Shown here piece by piece: positions 22,189 to 33,274 of a DNA stretch of 64,000 nucleotides. Position 1 is the stretch's first letter. Every line of letters begins with the position of its first letter. The position numbers were made by a program, and so were the translations under genes. The notes below the pieces were generated by a model. It was not told where the DNA came from, searched no databases, and saw nothing but the letters and a program-made list of their open reading frames with translations. The stretch spans positions 248,001-312,000 of the forward strand of contig JAEHOE010000124.1 of NCBI GenBank assembly GCA_016858145.1, in the 5' to 3' direction. Source of the stretch: Edaphochlamys debaryana. Its lineage: Eukaryota > Chlorophyta > Chlorophyceae > Chlamydomonadales.

Positions 22189-22196
22189 TATATATA
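22189..22196 (+). promoter_or_regulatory. TATA box in cassette A (first unit)
   Basis: CTATATATAG in an otherwise GC-rich cassette, conserved in every A cassette at about 599 bp from the cassette start. A short ATG frame of 27 codons begins about 120 bp downstream (MLSTVWRVLCDS...). It would drive plus-strand transcription toward the oppositely oriented tRNA. No known product. Confidence 0.4.
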
Positions 22197-22807
22197 GTAC
22201 ACCGATAGGTGTAGAGCGAGCTGCACGCACGCAGGGTCGCTCCCGCGGAAGTCGGAATTGCGTCGGCCGACCCATCGCGGCGCCGCCTTTGCAGACGCGC
22301 CGTGCACGGATATGCTGAGCACTGTATGGCGAGTGCTTTGTGATAGCGCATCGGTTGCGGTGCAAGCGGCTGCACGTTCGGCGCCGACCGATTGACACGT
22401 ACCCGCGACTCCCTGAGTTGCCCCCGCTTCCGTCGGCACTTGGAGCCACAAGCTCATCATTGCGCTATGTTACAAAAGCTGTTTACGTCGTGGAAGCGAC
22501 GTAGGCTGCAGCAGGTCGGACCGGCGTACAGCAGGTGTGCAGCTATGGGGGTCCTACCTTCACCAGAGGGAATCCACCTATCATCCCCGCGCATTGGCCC
22601 CACTTTCGCCCGGTCGGGCCCCCCTGGGCCCCATGTGGGCCTTCCCTTCCCCCCCGGAATGTCATGGTCGCTATCTTGTACGGTGGGCGTCTTGATATTG
22701 GCTGTCTTGGAGCTTGGCCACGCGCAAGGCGCGGTGGTGGTGCGGGAGGCTCAAAATGCCCTCCCTTGCCCCGCCTGGGGAGTGACCCTGAAGGGCCCTG
22801 GCCCCAG

Positions 22808-22854
22808 ATCTCCGGTTCCGTAGACCGGCGCTTTATCCATTAAGCCATAGGACC
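22808..22854 (-). pseudogene. tRNA-Arg(ACG) fragment, 3' part deleted
   Basis: 5' acceptor strand, D-arm and anticodon arm are kept; T-arm and 3' acceptor strand are lost in a 59-bp deletion between two ATCT words. Cannot form a tRNA. Confidence 0.9.
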
Positions 22855-23987
22855 CTGATCTCATCATCTCACTGGGGATACCCCAGCTACTGCTAAACGG
22901 CCGCCGAGGATTTCACTCGGGACGATATACGAAACACAACATGCCATTCATGCGTGCGATCGCAAACACACCAACAAAACGCAGCGCAAAACAACAGAGC
23001 TTCAGCAGGGCCAGCAGGGCCAGCAGGCGCAGGGGGCGCTCCAGACGCCAGGAGGGGCCCAAAGCAGAAGCAAGGAAGCACGCGCGCGGACCCGCCGACG
23101 CACACACGCCGCTGCTCAAGCCAGGCTCCGGTCCAAGCGCCAGGCTGCTAAGCCCTGCAGCCAGCGCCGGCTGCAAGAGAGCGAAGAGCTTGCTGGCAAG
23201 AAACCCCTGCCGCAAGGGTGCACGGCAGCTGCCAAGGCTGGGCAGAAGCGCCTGGCTCAGCAGCCAGCAGGAGGCGCCAGGCTCACCTCGCTCAGCAGCA
23301 CTCAGCAGCATCAGAGCCTTGCATGTGCGTCTGGACTATAACCACAGCCTGCGCGGGTGACCTGTGGGGCCAAAGCGGGATGAAGAAGAGCGAGGGGTGG
23401 CTGGGGGCGGGGGTGCAGTCTAGGACACATACCGCAGCCAGGAAGGCGGGAAGCGGGGGACAGGGGCACACATCAAGTGATGAAGCATGCAACCTGGCTA
23501 GCTAGCTAGCCGGGAGGCGCTCTCCTCAATCTGACTCCCTCCTGTCCTGGGGGGATCAAGACGGGGCTTGCGGTAGGCACACCCATGCACAGCCACCTGT
23601 GGGCCCCGCTGGGCCCAGCCCCGCTGGGCTTCGTCCTCCCCTTGCGGCACAGCCCAGCTGCACTGCAGCACAGCAGCCTGGGGTACCTCCCTGTAAGACG
23701 AGCACAAGGGAAGAGGACATGCATGTGAAGGCGCGCGGAGGCAGTGGCCTGGCCCCGCCCCTCTGCGCTCAGCCGGACCCGTGGGCCAGTGTCATCGAGC
23801 CAGGCTTGCAGCTGACGCCCAACACTTAACCCCTCTCTGGAGTGCTGCAATGCCACATATCACTCAACACGACTCCCGGGCTTACGAATGCTCCGCGACC
23901 GCCACCGGCGCCACCACTCCGAGTCCAATTTGGCATCAAGCTTCTCTTCCCACGAGCCTCCCAGGCCCCCTTCCCCCCGCGATGTGC

Positions 23988-23995
23988 TATATATA
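23988..23995 (+). promoter_or_regulatory. TATA box in cassette A (second unit)
   Basis: Same element as at 22189 in the first complete A unit. It recurs with the cassette through the array (for example 25784-25791) and is absent from B units. Confidence 0.4.
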
Positions 23996-24606
23996 GTACA
24001 CCGATAGGTGTAGAGCGAGCTGCACGCACGCAGGGTCGCTCCCGCGGAAGTCGGAATTGCGTCGGCCGACCCATCGCGGCGCCGCCTTTGCAGACGCGCC
24101 GTGCACGGATATGCTGAGCACTGTATGGCGAGTGCTTTGTGATAGCGCATCGGTTGCGGTGCAAGCGGCTGCACGTTCGGCGCCGACCGATTGACACGTA
24201 CCCGCGACTCCCTGAGTTGCCCCCGCTTCCGTCGGCACTTGGAGCCACAAGCTCATCATTGCGCTATGTTACAAAAGCTGTTTACGTCGTGGAAGCGACG
24301 TAGGCTGCAGCAGGTCGGACCGGCGTACAGCAGGTGTGCAGCTATGGGGGTCCTACCTTCACCAGAGGGAATCCACCTATCATCCCCGCGCATTTGCCCC
24401 ACTTTCGCCCGGTCGGGCCCCCCTGGGCCCCATGTGGGCCTTCCCTTCCCCCCCGGAATGTCATGGTCGCTATCTTGTACGGTGGGCGTCTTGATATTGG
24501 CTGTCTTGGAGCTTGGCCACGCGCAAGGCGCGGTGGTGGTGCGGGAGGCTCAAAATGCCCTCCCTTGCCCCGCCTGGGGAGTGACCCTGAAGGGCCCTGG
24601 CCCCAG

Positions 24607-24653
24607 ATCTCCGGTTCCGTAGACCGGCGCTTTATCCATTAAGCCATAGGACC
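24607..24653 (-). pseudogene. tRNA-Arg(ACG) fragment, 3' part deleted
   Basis: Same deletion as at 22808-22854; T-arm and 3' acceptor missing. Confidence 0.9.
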
Positions 24654-25187
24654 CTGATCTCATCATCTCACTGGGGATACCCCAGCTACTGCTAAACGGC
24701 CGCCGAGGATTTCACTCGGGACGATATACGAAACACAACATGCCATTCATGCGTGCGATCGCAAACACACCAACAAAACGCAGCGCAAAACAACAGAGCT
24801 TCAGCAGGGCCAGCAGGGCCAGCAGGCGCAGGGGGCGCTCCAGACGCCAGGAGGGGCCCAAAGCAGAAGCAAGGAAGCACGCGCGCGGACCCGCCGACGC
24901 ACACACGCCGCTGCTCAAGCCAGGCTCCGGTCCAAGCGCCAGGCTGCTAAGCCCTGCAGCCAGCGCCGGCTGCAAGAGAGCGAAGAGCTTGCTGGCAAGA
25001 AACCCCTGCCGCAAGGGTGCACGGCAGCTGCCAAGGCTGGGCAGAAGCGCCTGGCTCAGCAGCCAACAGGAGGCGCCAGGCTCACCTCGCTCAGCAGCAC
25101 TCAGCAGCATCAGAGCCTTGCATGTGCGTCTGGACTATAACCACAGCCTGCGCGGGTGACCTGTGGGGCCAAAGCGGGATGAAGAAG

Positions 25188-27042
25188 AGCGAGGGGTGGC
25201 TGGGGGCGGGGGTGCAGTCTAGGACACATACCGCAGCCAGGAAGGCGGGAAGCGGGGGACAGGGGCACACATCAAGTGATGAAGCATGCAACCTGGCTAG
25301 CTAGCTAGCCGGGAGGCGCTCTCCTCAATCTGACTCCCTCCTGTCCTGGGGGGATCAAGACGGGGCTTGCGGTAGGCACACCCATGCACAGCCACCTGTG
25401 GGCCCCGCTGGGCCCAGCCCCAAGCTTCGTCCTCCCCTTGCGGCACAGCCCAGCTGCACTGCAGCACAGCAGCCTGGGGTACCTCCCTGTAAGACGAGCA
25501 CAAGGGAAGAGGACATGCATGTGAAGGCGCGCGGAGGCAGTGGCCTGGCCCCGCCCCTCTGCGCTCAGCTGGACCCGTGGGCCAGTGTCATCGAGCCAGG
25601 CTTGCAGCTGACGCCCAACACTTAACCCCTCTCTGGAGTGCTGCAATGCCACATATCACTCAACACGACTCCCGGGCTTACGAATGCTCCGCGACCGCCA
25701 CCGGCGCCACCACTCCGAGTCCAATTTGGCATCAAGCTTCTCTTCCCACGAGCCTCCCAGGCCCCCTTCCCCCCGCGATGTGCTATATATAGTACACCGA
25801 TAGGTGTAGAGCGAGCTGCACGCACGCAGGGTCGCTCCCGCGGAAGTCGGAATTGCGTCGGCCGACCCATCGCGGCGCCGCCTTTGCAGACGCGCCGTGC
25901 ACGGATATGCTGAGCACTGTATGGCGAGTGCTTTGTGATAGCGCATCGGTTGCGGTGCAAGCGGCTGCACGTTCGGCGCCGACCGATTGACACGTACCCG
26001 CGACTCCCTGAGTTGCCCCCGCTTCCGTCGGCACTTGGAGCCACAAGCTCATCATTGCGCTATGTTACAAAAGCTGTTTACGTCGTGGAAGCGACGTAGG
26101 CTGCAGCAGGTCGGACCGGCGTACAGCAGGTGTGCAGCTATGGGGGTCCTACCTTCACCAGAGGGAATCCACCTATCATCCCCGCGCATTGGCCCCACTT
26201 TCGCCCGGTCGGGCCCCCCTGGGCCCCATGTGGGCCTCCCCTTCCCCCCCGGAATGTCATGGTCGCTATCTTGTACGGTGGGCGTCTTGATATTGGCTGT
26301 CTTGGAGCTTGGCCACGCGCAAGGCGCGGTGGTGGTGCGGGAGGCTTAAAATGCCCTCCCTTGCCCGGCCTGGGGAGTGACCCTAAAGGGCCCTGGCCCC
26401 AGATCTGGGCAGGGGTGAACGGCATCTGTCGTACACGATCCTACCAGGGATCGAACCTGGAATCTCCGGTTCCGTAGACCGGCGCTTTATCCATTAAGCC
26501 ATAGGACCCTGATCTCATCATCTCACTGGGGACACCCCAGCTACTGTTTAACGGCCGCCGAGGATCTCACTCGGGACGATATACGGAACACAACATGCCA
26601 TTCATGCGTGCGATCGCAAACACACCAACAAAACGCAGCGCAAAACAACAGAGCTCCAGCAGGGCCAGCAGGCCCGGCAGGCGCAGGGGGCGTTCCAGAC
26701 GCCAGGAGGGGCCCAAAGCAGAAGCAAGGAAGCACGCGCGCGGACCTGCCGACGCACACACGCCGCTGCTCAAGCCAGGCTCCGGTCCAAGCGCCAGGCT
26801 GCTAAGCCCTGCAGCCAGCGCCGGCTGCAAGAGAGCGAAGAGCTTGCTGGCAAGAAGCCCCTGCCGCAAGGGTGCACGGCAGCTGCCAAGGCTGGGCAGA
26901 AGCGCCTGGCTCAGCAGCCAGCAGGAGGCGCCAGGCTCACCTCGCTCAGCAGCACTCAGCAGCATCAGAGCCTTGCATGTGCGTCTGGACTATAACCACA
27001 GCCTGCGCGGGTGACCTGTGGGGCCAAAGCGGGATGAAGAAG
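25188..27042. repeat. Array unit 2, A (1855 bp)
   Basis: A cassette with the CCCCAAGCTTCG variant (3 bp shorter than the usual form); first unit with an intact tRNA. Confidence 0.95.
26436..26508 (-). tRNA. tRNA-Arg(ACG)
   Basis: 73-nt cloverleaf, minus strand: acceptor GGTCCTA/TAGGATC (one G-U pair), D-arm GCTT-AATGGATA-AAGC, anticodon arm CCGGT-CTACGGA-ACCGG (anticodon ACG, read as inosine to decode CGU/CGC/CGA), T-arm CCAGG-TTCGATC-CCTGG, G73. A20 and C35, known arginine identity bases, are present. A box TGGCTTAATGG and B box GTTCGATCC are intact. The first TTTT downstream lies more than 80 nt away. Reference copy for the array. Confidence 0.95.
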
Positions 27043-27052
27043 TCCTCGGTGG

Positions 27053-27057
27053 TTACA
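27053..27057 (-). promoter_or_regulatory. TGTAA polyadenylation-type signal in cassette B
   Basis: TGTAA on the minus strand, the signal used in volvocine algae, placed between the stop codon of the B frame and the cassette border 10 nt further on. Present in all eight B cassettes. Confidence 0.45.
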
Positions 27058-27193
27058 ATGAGGGACCCCAGCGGGGTACACGGCAGCTGAACGCCGTGGT
27101 TTGACAGCCAACCTCACGGGCTTACCCCCTGCAAGCCAGCACGCCGCCCCCTAGCTTGAACGGCAGGGCCCCTACCCGGGCTCCAGAAGAGAT

Positions 27194-27553
27194 CTAGTGA
27201 AGACCATCCATCACCTCAACGTGGGGCATGTAACGCACATCTCCCTCCTCAGTCACGGCCAAAAAGGGGTGGTCCTCAGGCACCGTGTCCCAATCTGCCG
27301 GGGCTGACCCCACCCCGGCAAAGCACTGAAGGCGCGCTTCAAGCTCTCCCCTCGCCAGCGCCCTTGCCTGCATGATCAGACCCTGTGCACCCCGATGCGC
27401 GTACTTGTAGCGTCGTGCTTGCTCCATGGCCCCAACGGCGGCCAAGCACACCACATCCCAAACTTGCTGCTGAATGCCCGCGGGGGCCTGCACCAACCAA
27501 ACCTCATGCCTCTTGACTGCCCGACCAATCGCATCGCTCAATCTTGTGCGCAC
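27194..27553 (-). pseudogene. Retroelement-like open frame in cassette B
   Basis: Open frame ending in TAG at 27194-27196, about 119 codons from a GTG; there is no ATG start, so it looks like the 3' end of a longer gene cut off by the cassette border. It reads RTRLSDAIGRAVKRHE then VWDVVCLAAVGAMEQARRYK and ends HVEVMDGLH. The W-x4-AA...A-x3-ARR pattern recalls the C-terminal helix of LINE-type reverse transcriptase proteins (inference). A TGTAA (27053-27057) lies about 137 nt after the stop and 10 nt before the cassette end, as expected for a chlorophyte polyadenylation signal. Confidence 0.45.
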
Positions 27554-27893
27554 TGCCGCTGCAGCAGGTCGGATCGGCGTACAGCAGGTGTGCAGCTATG
27601 GGGGTCCTACCTTCACCAGAGGGAATCCACCTATCATCCCCGCGCATTGGCCCCACTTTCGCCCGGTCGGGCCCCCCTGGGCCCCATGTGGGCCTCCCCT
27701 TCCCCCCCGGAATGTCATGGTCGCTATCTTGTACGGTGGGTGTCTTGATATTGGCTGTCTTGGAGCTTGGTGACGCGCAAGGCGCGGTGGTGGTGCGGGA
27801 GGCTCAAAATGCCCTCCCTTGCCCCGCCTGGGGAGTGACCCTGAAGGGCCCTGGCCCCAGATCTGGGCAGGGGTGAACGGCATCTGTCGTACA

Positions 27894-27966
27894 CGATCCT
27901 ACCAGGGATCGAATCTGGAATCTCCGGTTCCGTAGACCGGCGCTTTATCCATTAAGCCATAGGACC
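27894..27966 (-). tRNA. tRNA-Arg(ACG), variant with G53A
   Basis: Full length, but the last T-stem pair G53-C61 is broken (CCAGA instead of CCAGG), which also changes the first base of the B box. Function doubtful. Same variant at 37842. Confidence 0.75.
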
Positions 27967-28500
27967 CTGATCTCATCATCTCACTGGGGACACCCCAGCT
28001 ACTGCTTAATGGCCGCCGAGGATCTCACTCGGGACGATATACGGAACACAACATGCCATTCATACGTGCGATCGCAAACACACCAACAAAACGCAGCGCA
28101 AAACAACAGAGCTTCAGCAGGGCCAGCAGGCCCGGCAGGCGCAGGGGGCGCTCCAGACGCCAGGAGGGGCCCAAAGCAGAAGCAAGGAAGCACGCGCGCG
28201 GACCCGCCGACGCACACACGCCGCTGCTCAAGCCAGGCTCCGGTCCAAGCGCCAGGCTGCTAAGCCCTGCAGCCAGCGCCGGCTGCAAGAGAGCGAAGAG
28301 CTTGCTGGCAAGAAACCCCTGCCGCAAGGGTGCACGGCAGCTGCCAAGGCTGGGCAGAAGCGCCTGGCTCAGCAGCCAGCAGGAGGCGCCAGGCTCACCT
28401 CGCTCAGCAGCACTCAGCAGCATCAGAGCCTTGCATGTGCGTCTGGACTATAACCACAGCCTGCGCGGGTGACCTGTGGGGCCAAAGCGGGATGAAGAAG

Positions 28501-30358
28501 AGCGAGGGGTGGCTGGGGGCGGGGGTGCAGTCTAGGACACATACCGCAGCCAGGAAGGCGGGAAGCGGGGGACAGAGGCACACATCAAGTGATGAAGCAT
28601 GCAACCTGGCTAGCTAGCTAGCCGGGAGGCGCTCTCCTCAATCTGACTCCCTCCTGTCCTGGGGGGATCAAGACGGGGCTTGCGGTAGGCACACCCATGC
28701 ACAGCCACCTGTGGGCCCCGCTGGGCCCAGCCCCGCTGGGCTTCGTCCTCCCCTTGCGGCACAGCCCAGCTGCACTGCAGCACAGCAGCCTGGGGTACCT
28801 CCCTGTAAGACGAGCACAAGGGAAGAGAACATGCATGTGAAGGCGCGCGGAGGCAGTGGCCTGGCCCCGCCCCTCTGCGCTCAGCTGGACCCGTGGGCCA
28901 GTGTCATCGAGCCAGGCTTGCAGCTGACGCCCAACACTTAACCCCTCTCTGGAGTGCTGCAATGCCACATATCACTCAACACGACTCCCGGGCTTACGAA
29001 TGCTCCGCGACCGCCACCGGCGCCACCACTCCGAGTCCAATTTGGCATCAAGCTTCTCTTCCCACGAGCCTCCCAGGCCCCCTTCCCCCCGCGATGTGCT
29101 ATATATAGTACACCGATAGGTGTAGAGCGAGCTGCACGCACGCAGGGTCGCTCCCGCGGAAGTCGGAATTGCGTCGGCCGACCCATCGCGGCGCCGCCTT
29201 TGCAGACGCGCCGTGCACGGATATGCTGAGCACTGTATGGCGAGTGCTTTGTGATAGCGCATCGGTTGCGGTGCAAGCGGCTGCACGTTCGGCGCCGACC
29301 GATTGACACGTACCCGCGACTCCCTGAGTTGCCCCCGCTTCCGTCGGCACTTGGAGCCACAAGCTCATCATTGCGCTATGTTACAAAAGCTGTTTACGTC
29401 GTGGAAGCGACGTAGGCTGCAGCAGGTCGGATCGGCGTACAGCAGGTGTGCAGCTATGGGGGTCCTACCTTCACCAGAGGGAATCCACCTATCATCCCCG
29501 CGCATTGGCCCCACTTTCGCCCGGTCGGGCCCCCCTGGGCCCCATGTGGGCCTCCCCTTCCCCCCCGGAATGTCATGGTCGCTATCTTGTACGGTGGGTG
29601 TCTTGATATTGGCTGTCTTGGAGCTTGGTGACGCGCAAGGCGCGGTGGTGGTGCGGGAGGCTCAAAATGCCCTCCCTTGCCCCGCCTGGGGAGTGACCCT
29701 GAAGGGCCCTGGCCCCAGATCTGGGCAGGGGTGAACGGCATCTGTCGTACACGATCCTACCAGGGATCGAACCTGGAATCTCCGGTTCCGTAGACCGGCG
29801 CTTTATCCATTAAGCCATAGGACCCTGATCTCATCATCTCACTGGGGACACCCCAGCTACTGTTTAACGGCCGCCGAGGATCTCACTCGGGACGATATAC
29901 GGAACACAACATGCCATTCATGCGTGCGATCGCAAACACACCAACAAAACGCAGCGCAAAACAACAGAGCTCCAGCAGGGCCAGCAGGCCCGGCAGGCGC
30001 AGGGGGCGCTCCAGACGCCAGGAGGGGCCCAAAGCAGAAGCAAGGAAGCACGCGCGCGGACCTGCCGACGCACACACGCCGCTGCTCAAGCCAGGCTCCG
30101 GTCCAAGCGCCAGGCTGCTAAGCCCTGCAGCCAGCGCCGGCTGCAAGAGAGCGAAGAGCTTGCTGGCAAGAAGCCCCTGCCGCAAGGGTGCACGGCAGCT
30201 GCCAAGGCTGGGCAGAAGCGCCTGGCTCAGCAGCCAGCAGGAGGCGCCAGGCTCACCTCGCTCAGCAGCACTCAGCAGCATCAGAGCCTTGCATGTGCGT
30301 CTGGACTATAACCACAGCCTGCGCGGGTGACCTGTGGGGCCAAAGCGGGATGAAGAAG
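28501..30358. repeat. Array unit 4, A (1858 bp)
   Basis: Standard-length A unit. Confidence 0.95.
29752..29824 (-). tRNA. tRNA-Arg(ACG)
   Basis: Identical to the reference copy at 26436-26508. The nearest TTTT on the minus strand is at 29664-29667, 84 nt downstream. Confidence 0.95.
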
Positions 30359-30509
30359 TCCTCGGTGGTTACAATGAGGGACCCCAGCGGGGTACACGGC
30401 AGCTGAACGCCGTGGTTTGACAGCCAACCTCACGGGCTTACCCCCTGCAAGCCAGCACGCCGCCCCCTAGCTTGAACGGCAGGGCCCCTACCCGGGCTCC
30501 AGAAGAGAT

Positions 30510-30869
30510 CTAGTGAAGACCATCCATCACCTCAACGTGGGGCATGTAACGCACATCTCCCTCCTCAGTCACGGCCAAAAAGGGGTGGTCCTCAGGCACC
30601 GTGTCCCAATCTGCCGGGGCTGACCCCACCCCGGCAAAGCACTGAAGGCGCGCTTCAAGCTCTCCCCTCGCCAGCGCCCTTGCCTGCATGATCAGACCCT
30701 GTGCACCCCGATGCGCGTACTTGTAGCGTCGTGCTTGCTCCATGGCCCCAACGGCGGCCAAGCACACCACATCCCAAACTTGCTGCTGAATGCCCGCGGG
30801 GGCCTGCACCAACCAAACCTCATGCCTCTTGACTGCCCGACCAATCGCATCGCTCAATCTTGTGCGCAC
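30510..30869 (-). pseudogene. Retroelement-like open frame in cassette B
   Basis: Protein sequence identical to the frame at 27194-27553. Confidence 0.4.
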
Positions 30870-31209
30870 TGCCGCTGCAGCAGGTCGGATCGGCGTACAG
30901 CAGGTGTGCAGCTATGGGGGTCCTACCTTCACCAGAGGGAATCCACCTATCATCCCCGCGCATTGGCCCCACTTTCGCCCGGTCGGGCCCCCCTGGGCCC
31001 CATGTGGGCCTCCCCTTCCCCCCCGGAATGTCATGGTCGCTATCTTGTACGGTGGGTGTCTTGATATTGGCTGTCTTGGAGCTTGGTGACGCGCAAGGCG
31101 CGGTGGTGGTGCGGGAGGCTCAAAATGCCCTCCCTTGCCCGGCCTGGGGAGTGACCCTGAAGGGCCCTGGCCCCAGATCTGGGCAGGGGTGAACGGCATC
31201 TGTCGTACA

Positions 31210-31282
31210 CGATCCTACCAGGGATCGAACCTGGAATCTCCGGTTCCGTAGACCGGCGCTTTATCCATTAAGCCATAGGACC
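31210..31282 (-). tRNA. tRNA-Arg(ACG)
   Basis: Identical to the reference copy. Confidence 0.95.
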
Positions 31283-31967
31283 CTGATCTCATCATCTCAC
31301 TGGGGACACCCCAGCTACTGCTTAATGGCCGCCGAGGATCTCACTCGGGACGATATACGGAACACAACATGCCATTCATGCGTGCGATCGCAAACACACC
31401 AACAAAACGCAGCGCAAAACAACAGAGCTTCAGCAGGGCCAGCAGGCCCGGCAGGCGCAGGGGGCGCTCCAGACGCCAGGAGGGGACCAAAGCAGAAGCA
31501 AGGAAGCACGCGCGCGGACCCGCCGACGCACACACGCCGCTGCTCAAGCCAGGCTCCGGTCCAAGCGCCAGGCTGCTAAGCCCTGCAGCCAGCGCCGGCT
31601 GCAAGAGAGCGAAGAGCTTGCTGGCAAGAAACCCCTGCCGCAAGGGTGCACGGCAGCTGCCAAGGCTGGGCAGAAGCGCCTGGCTCAGCAGCCAGCAGGA
31701 GGCGCCAGGCTCACCTCGCTCAGCAGCACTCAGCAGCATCAGAGCCTTGCATGTGCGTCTGGACTATAACCACAGCCTGCGCGGGTGACCTGTGGGGCCA
31801 AAGCGGGATGAAGAAGTCCTCGGTGGTTACAATGAGGGACCCCAGCGGGGTACACGGCAGCTGAACGCCGTGGTTTGACAGCCAACCTCACGGGCTTACC
31901 CCCTGCAAGCCAGCACGCCGCCCCCTAGCTTGAACGGCAGGGCCCCTACCCGGGCTCCAGAAGAGAT

Positions 31968-32327
31968 CTAGTGAAGACCATCCATCACCTCAACGTGGGG
32001 CATGTAACGCACATCTCCCTCCTCAGTCACGGCCAAAAAGGGGTGGTCCTCAGGCACCGTGTCCCAATCTGCCGGGGCTGACCCCACCCCGGCAAAGCAC
32101 TGAAGGCGCGCTTCAAGCTCTCCCCTCGCCAGCGCCCTTGCCTGCATGATCAGACCCTGTGCACCCCGATGCGCGTACTTGTAGCGTCGTGCTTGCTCCA
32201 TGGCCCCAACGGCGGCCAAGCACACCACATCCCAAACTTGCTGCTGAATGCCCGCGGGGGCCTGCACCAACCAAACCTCATGCCTCTTGACTGCCCGACC
32301 AATCGCATCGCTCAATCTTGTGCGCAC
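31968..32327 (-). pseudogene. Retroelement-like open frame in cassette B
   Basis: Protein sequence identical to the frame at 27194-27553. Confidence 0.4.
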
Positions 32328-32667
32328 TGCCGCTGCAGCAGGTCGGATCGGCGTACAGCAGGTGTGCAGCTATGGGGGTCCTACCTTCACCAGAGGGAAT
32401 CCACCTATCATCCCCGCGCATTGGCCCCACTTTCGCCCGGTCGGGCCCCCCTGGGCCCCATGTGGGCCTCCCCTTCCCCCCCGGAATGTCATGGTCGCTA
32501 TCTTGTACGGTGGGTGTCTTGATATTGGCTGTCTTGGAGCTTGGTGACGCGCAAGGCGCGGTGGTGGTGCGGGAGGCTCAAAATGCCCTCCCTTGCCCCG
32601 CCTGGGGAGTGACCCTGAAGGGCCCTGGCCCCAGATCTGGGCAGGGGTGAACGGCATCTGTCGTACA

Positions 32668-32740
32668 CGATCCTACCAGGGATCGAACCTGGAATCTCCG
32701 GTTCCGTAGACCGGCGCTTTATCCATTAAGCCATAGGACC
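32668..32740 (-). tRNA. tRNA-Arg(ACG)
   Basis: Identical to the reference copy. Confidence 0.95.
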
Positions 32741-33274
32741 CTGATCTCATCATCTCACTGGGGACACCCCAGCTACTGTTTAACGGCCGCCGAGGATCTC
32801 ACTCGGGACGATATACGGAACACAACATGCCATTCATGCGTGCGATCGCAAACACACCAACAAAACGCAGCGCAAAACAACAGAGCTCCAGCAGGGCCAG
32901 CAGGCCCGGCAGGCGCAGGGGGCGCTCCAGACGCCAGGAGGGGCCCAAAGCAGAAGCAAGGAAGCACGCGCGCGGACCTGCCGACGCACACACGCCGCTG
33001 CTCAAGCCAGGCTCCGGTCCAAGCGCCAGGCTGCTAAGCCCTGCAGCCAGCGCCGGCTGCAAGAGAGCGAAGAGCTTGCTGGCAAGAAGCCCCTGCCGCA
33101 AGGGTGCACGGCAGCTGCCAAGGCTGGGCAGAAGCGCCTGGCTCAGCAGCCAGCAGGAGGCGCCAGGCTCACCTCGCTCAGCAGCACTCAGCAGCATCAG
33201 AGCCTTGCATGTGCGTCTGGACTATAACCACAGCCTGCGCGGGTGACCTGTGGGGCCAAAGCGGGATGAAGAAG

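Larger units (their letters stand above)
21781..23388. repeat. Array unit 0, partial A (1608 bp)
   Basis: First unit; starts 188 bp inside cassette A. Its tRNA lacks the 3' part. Carries the CCCCAAGCTTCG variant shared only with the unit at 25188. Confidence 0.95.
23389..25187. repeat. Array unit 1, A (1799 bp)
   Basis: Complete A cassette and core with the same 59-bp tRNA deletion as unit 0, so the deletion was spread by unit duplication. Confidence 0.95.
27043..28500. repeat. Array unit 3, B (1458 bp)
   Basis: First B unit: cassette B 27043-27557, core 27558-28500. Confidence 0.95.
30359..31816. repeat. Array unit 5, B (1458 bp)
   Basis: Carries a GGGGACCAAAGC variant shared with unit 8, exactly three units (4774 bp) further on. 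Confidence 0.95.
31817..33274. repeat. Array unit 6, B (1458 bp)
   Basis: Second of two adjacent B units. Confidence 0.95.

Noticed and set aside
22941..23360. 139-aa plus-strand frame and 132-aa minus-strand frame repeated in nearly every core
   Set aside because: Both strands are open over the same bases, composition is biased (Arg/Ala/Gln or Leu/Ala rich), no domain is recognisable, and unit deletions cut through them freely. Likely GC-rich by-products, not genes.
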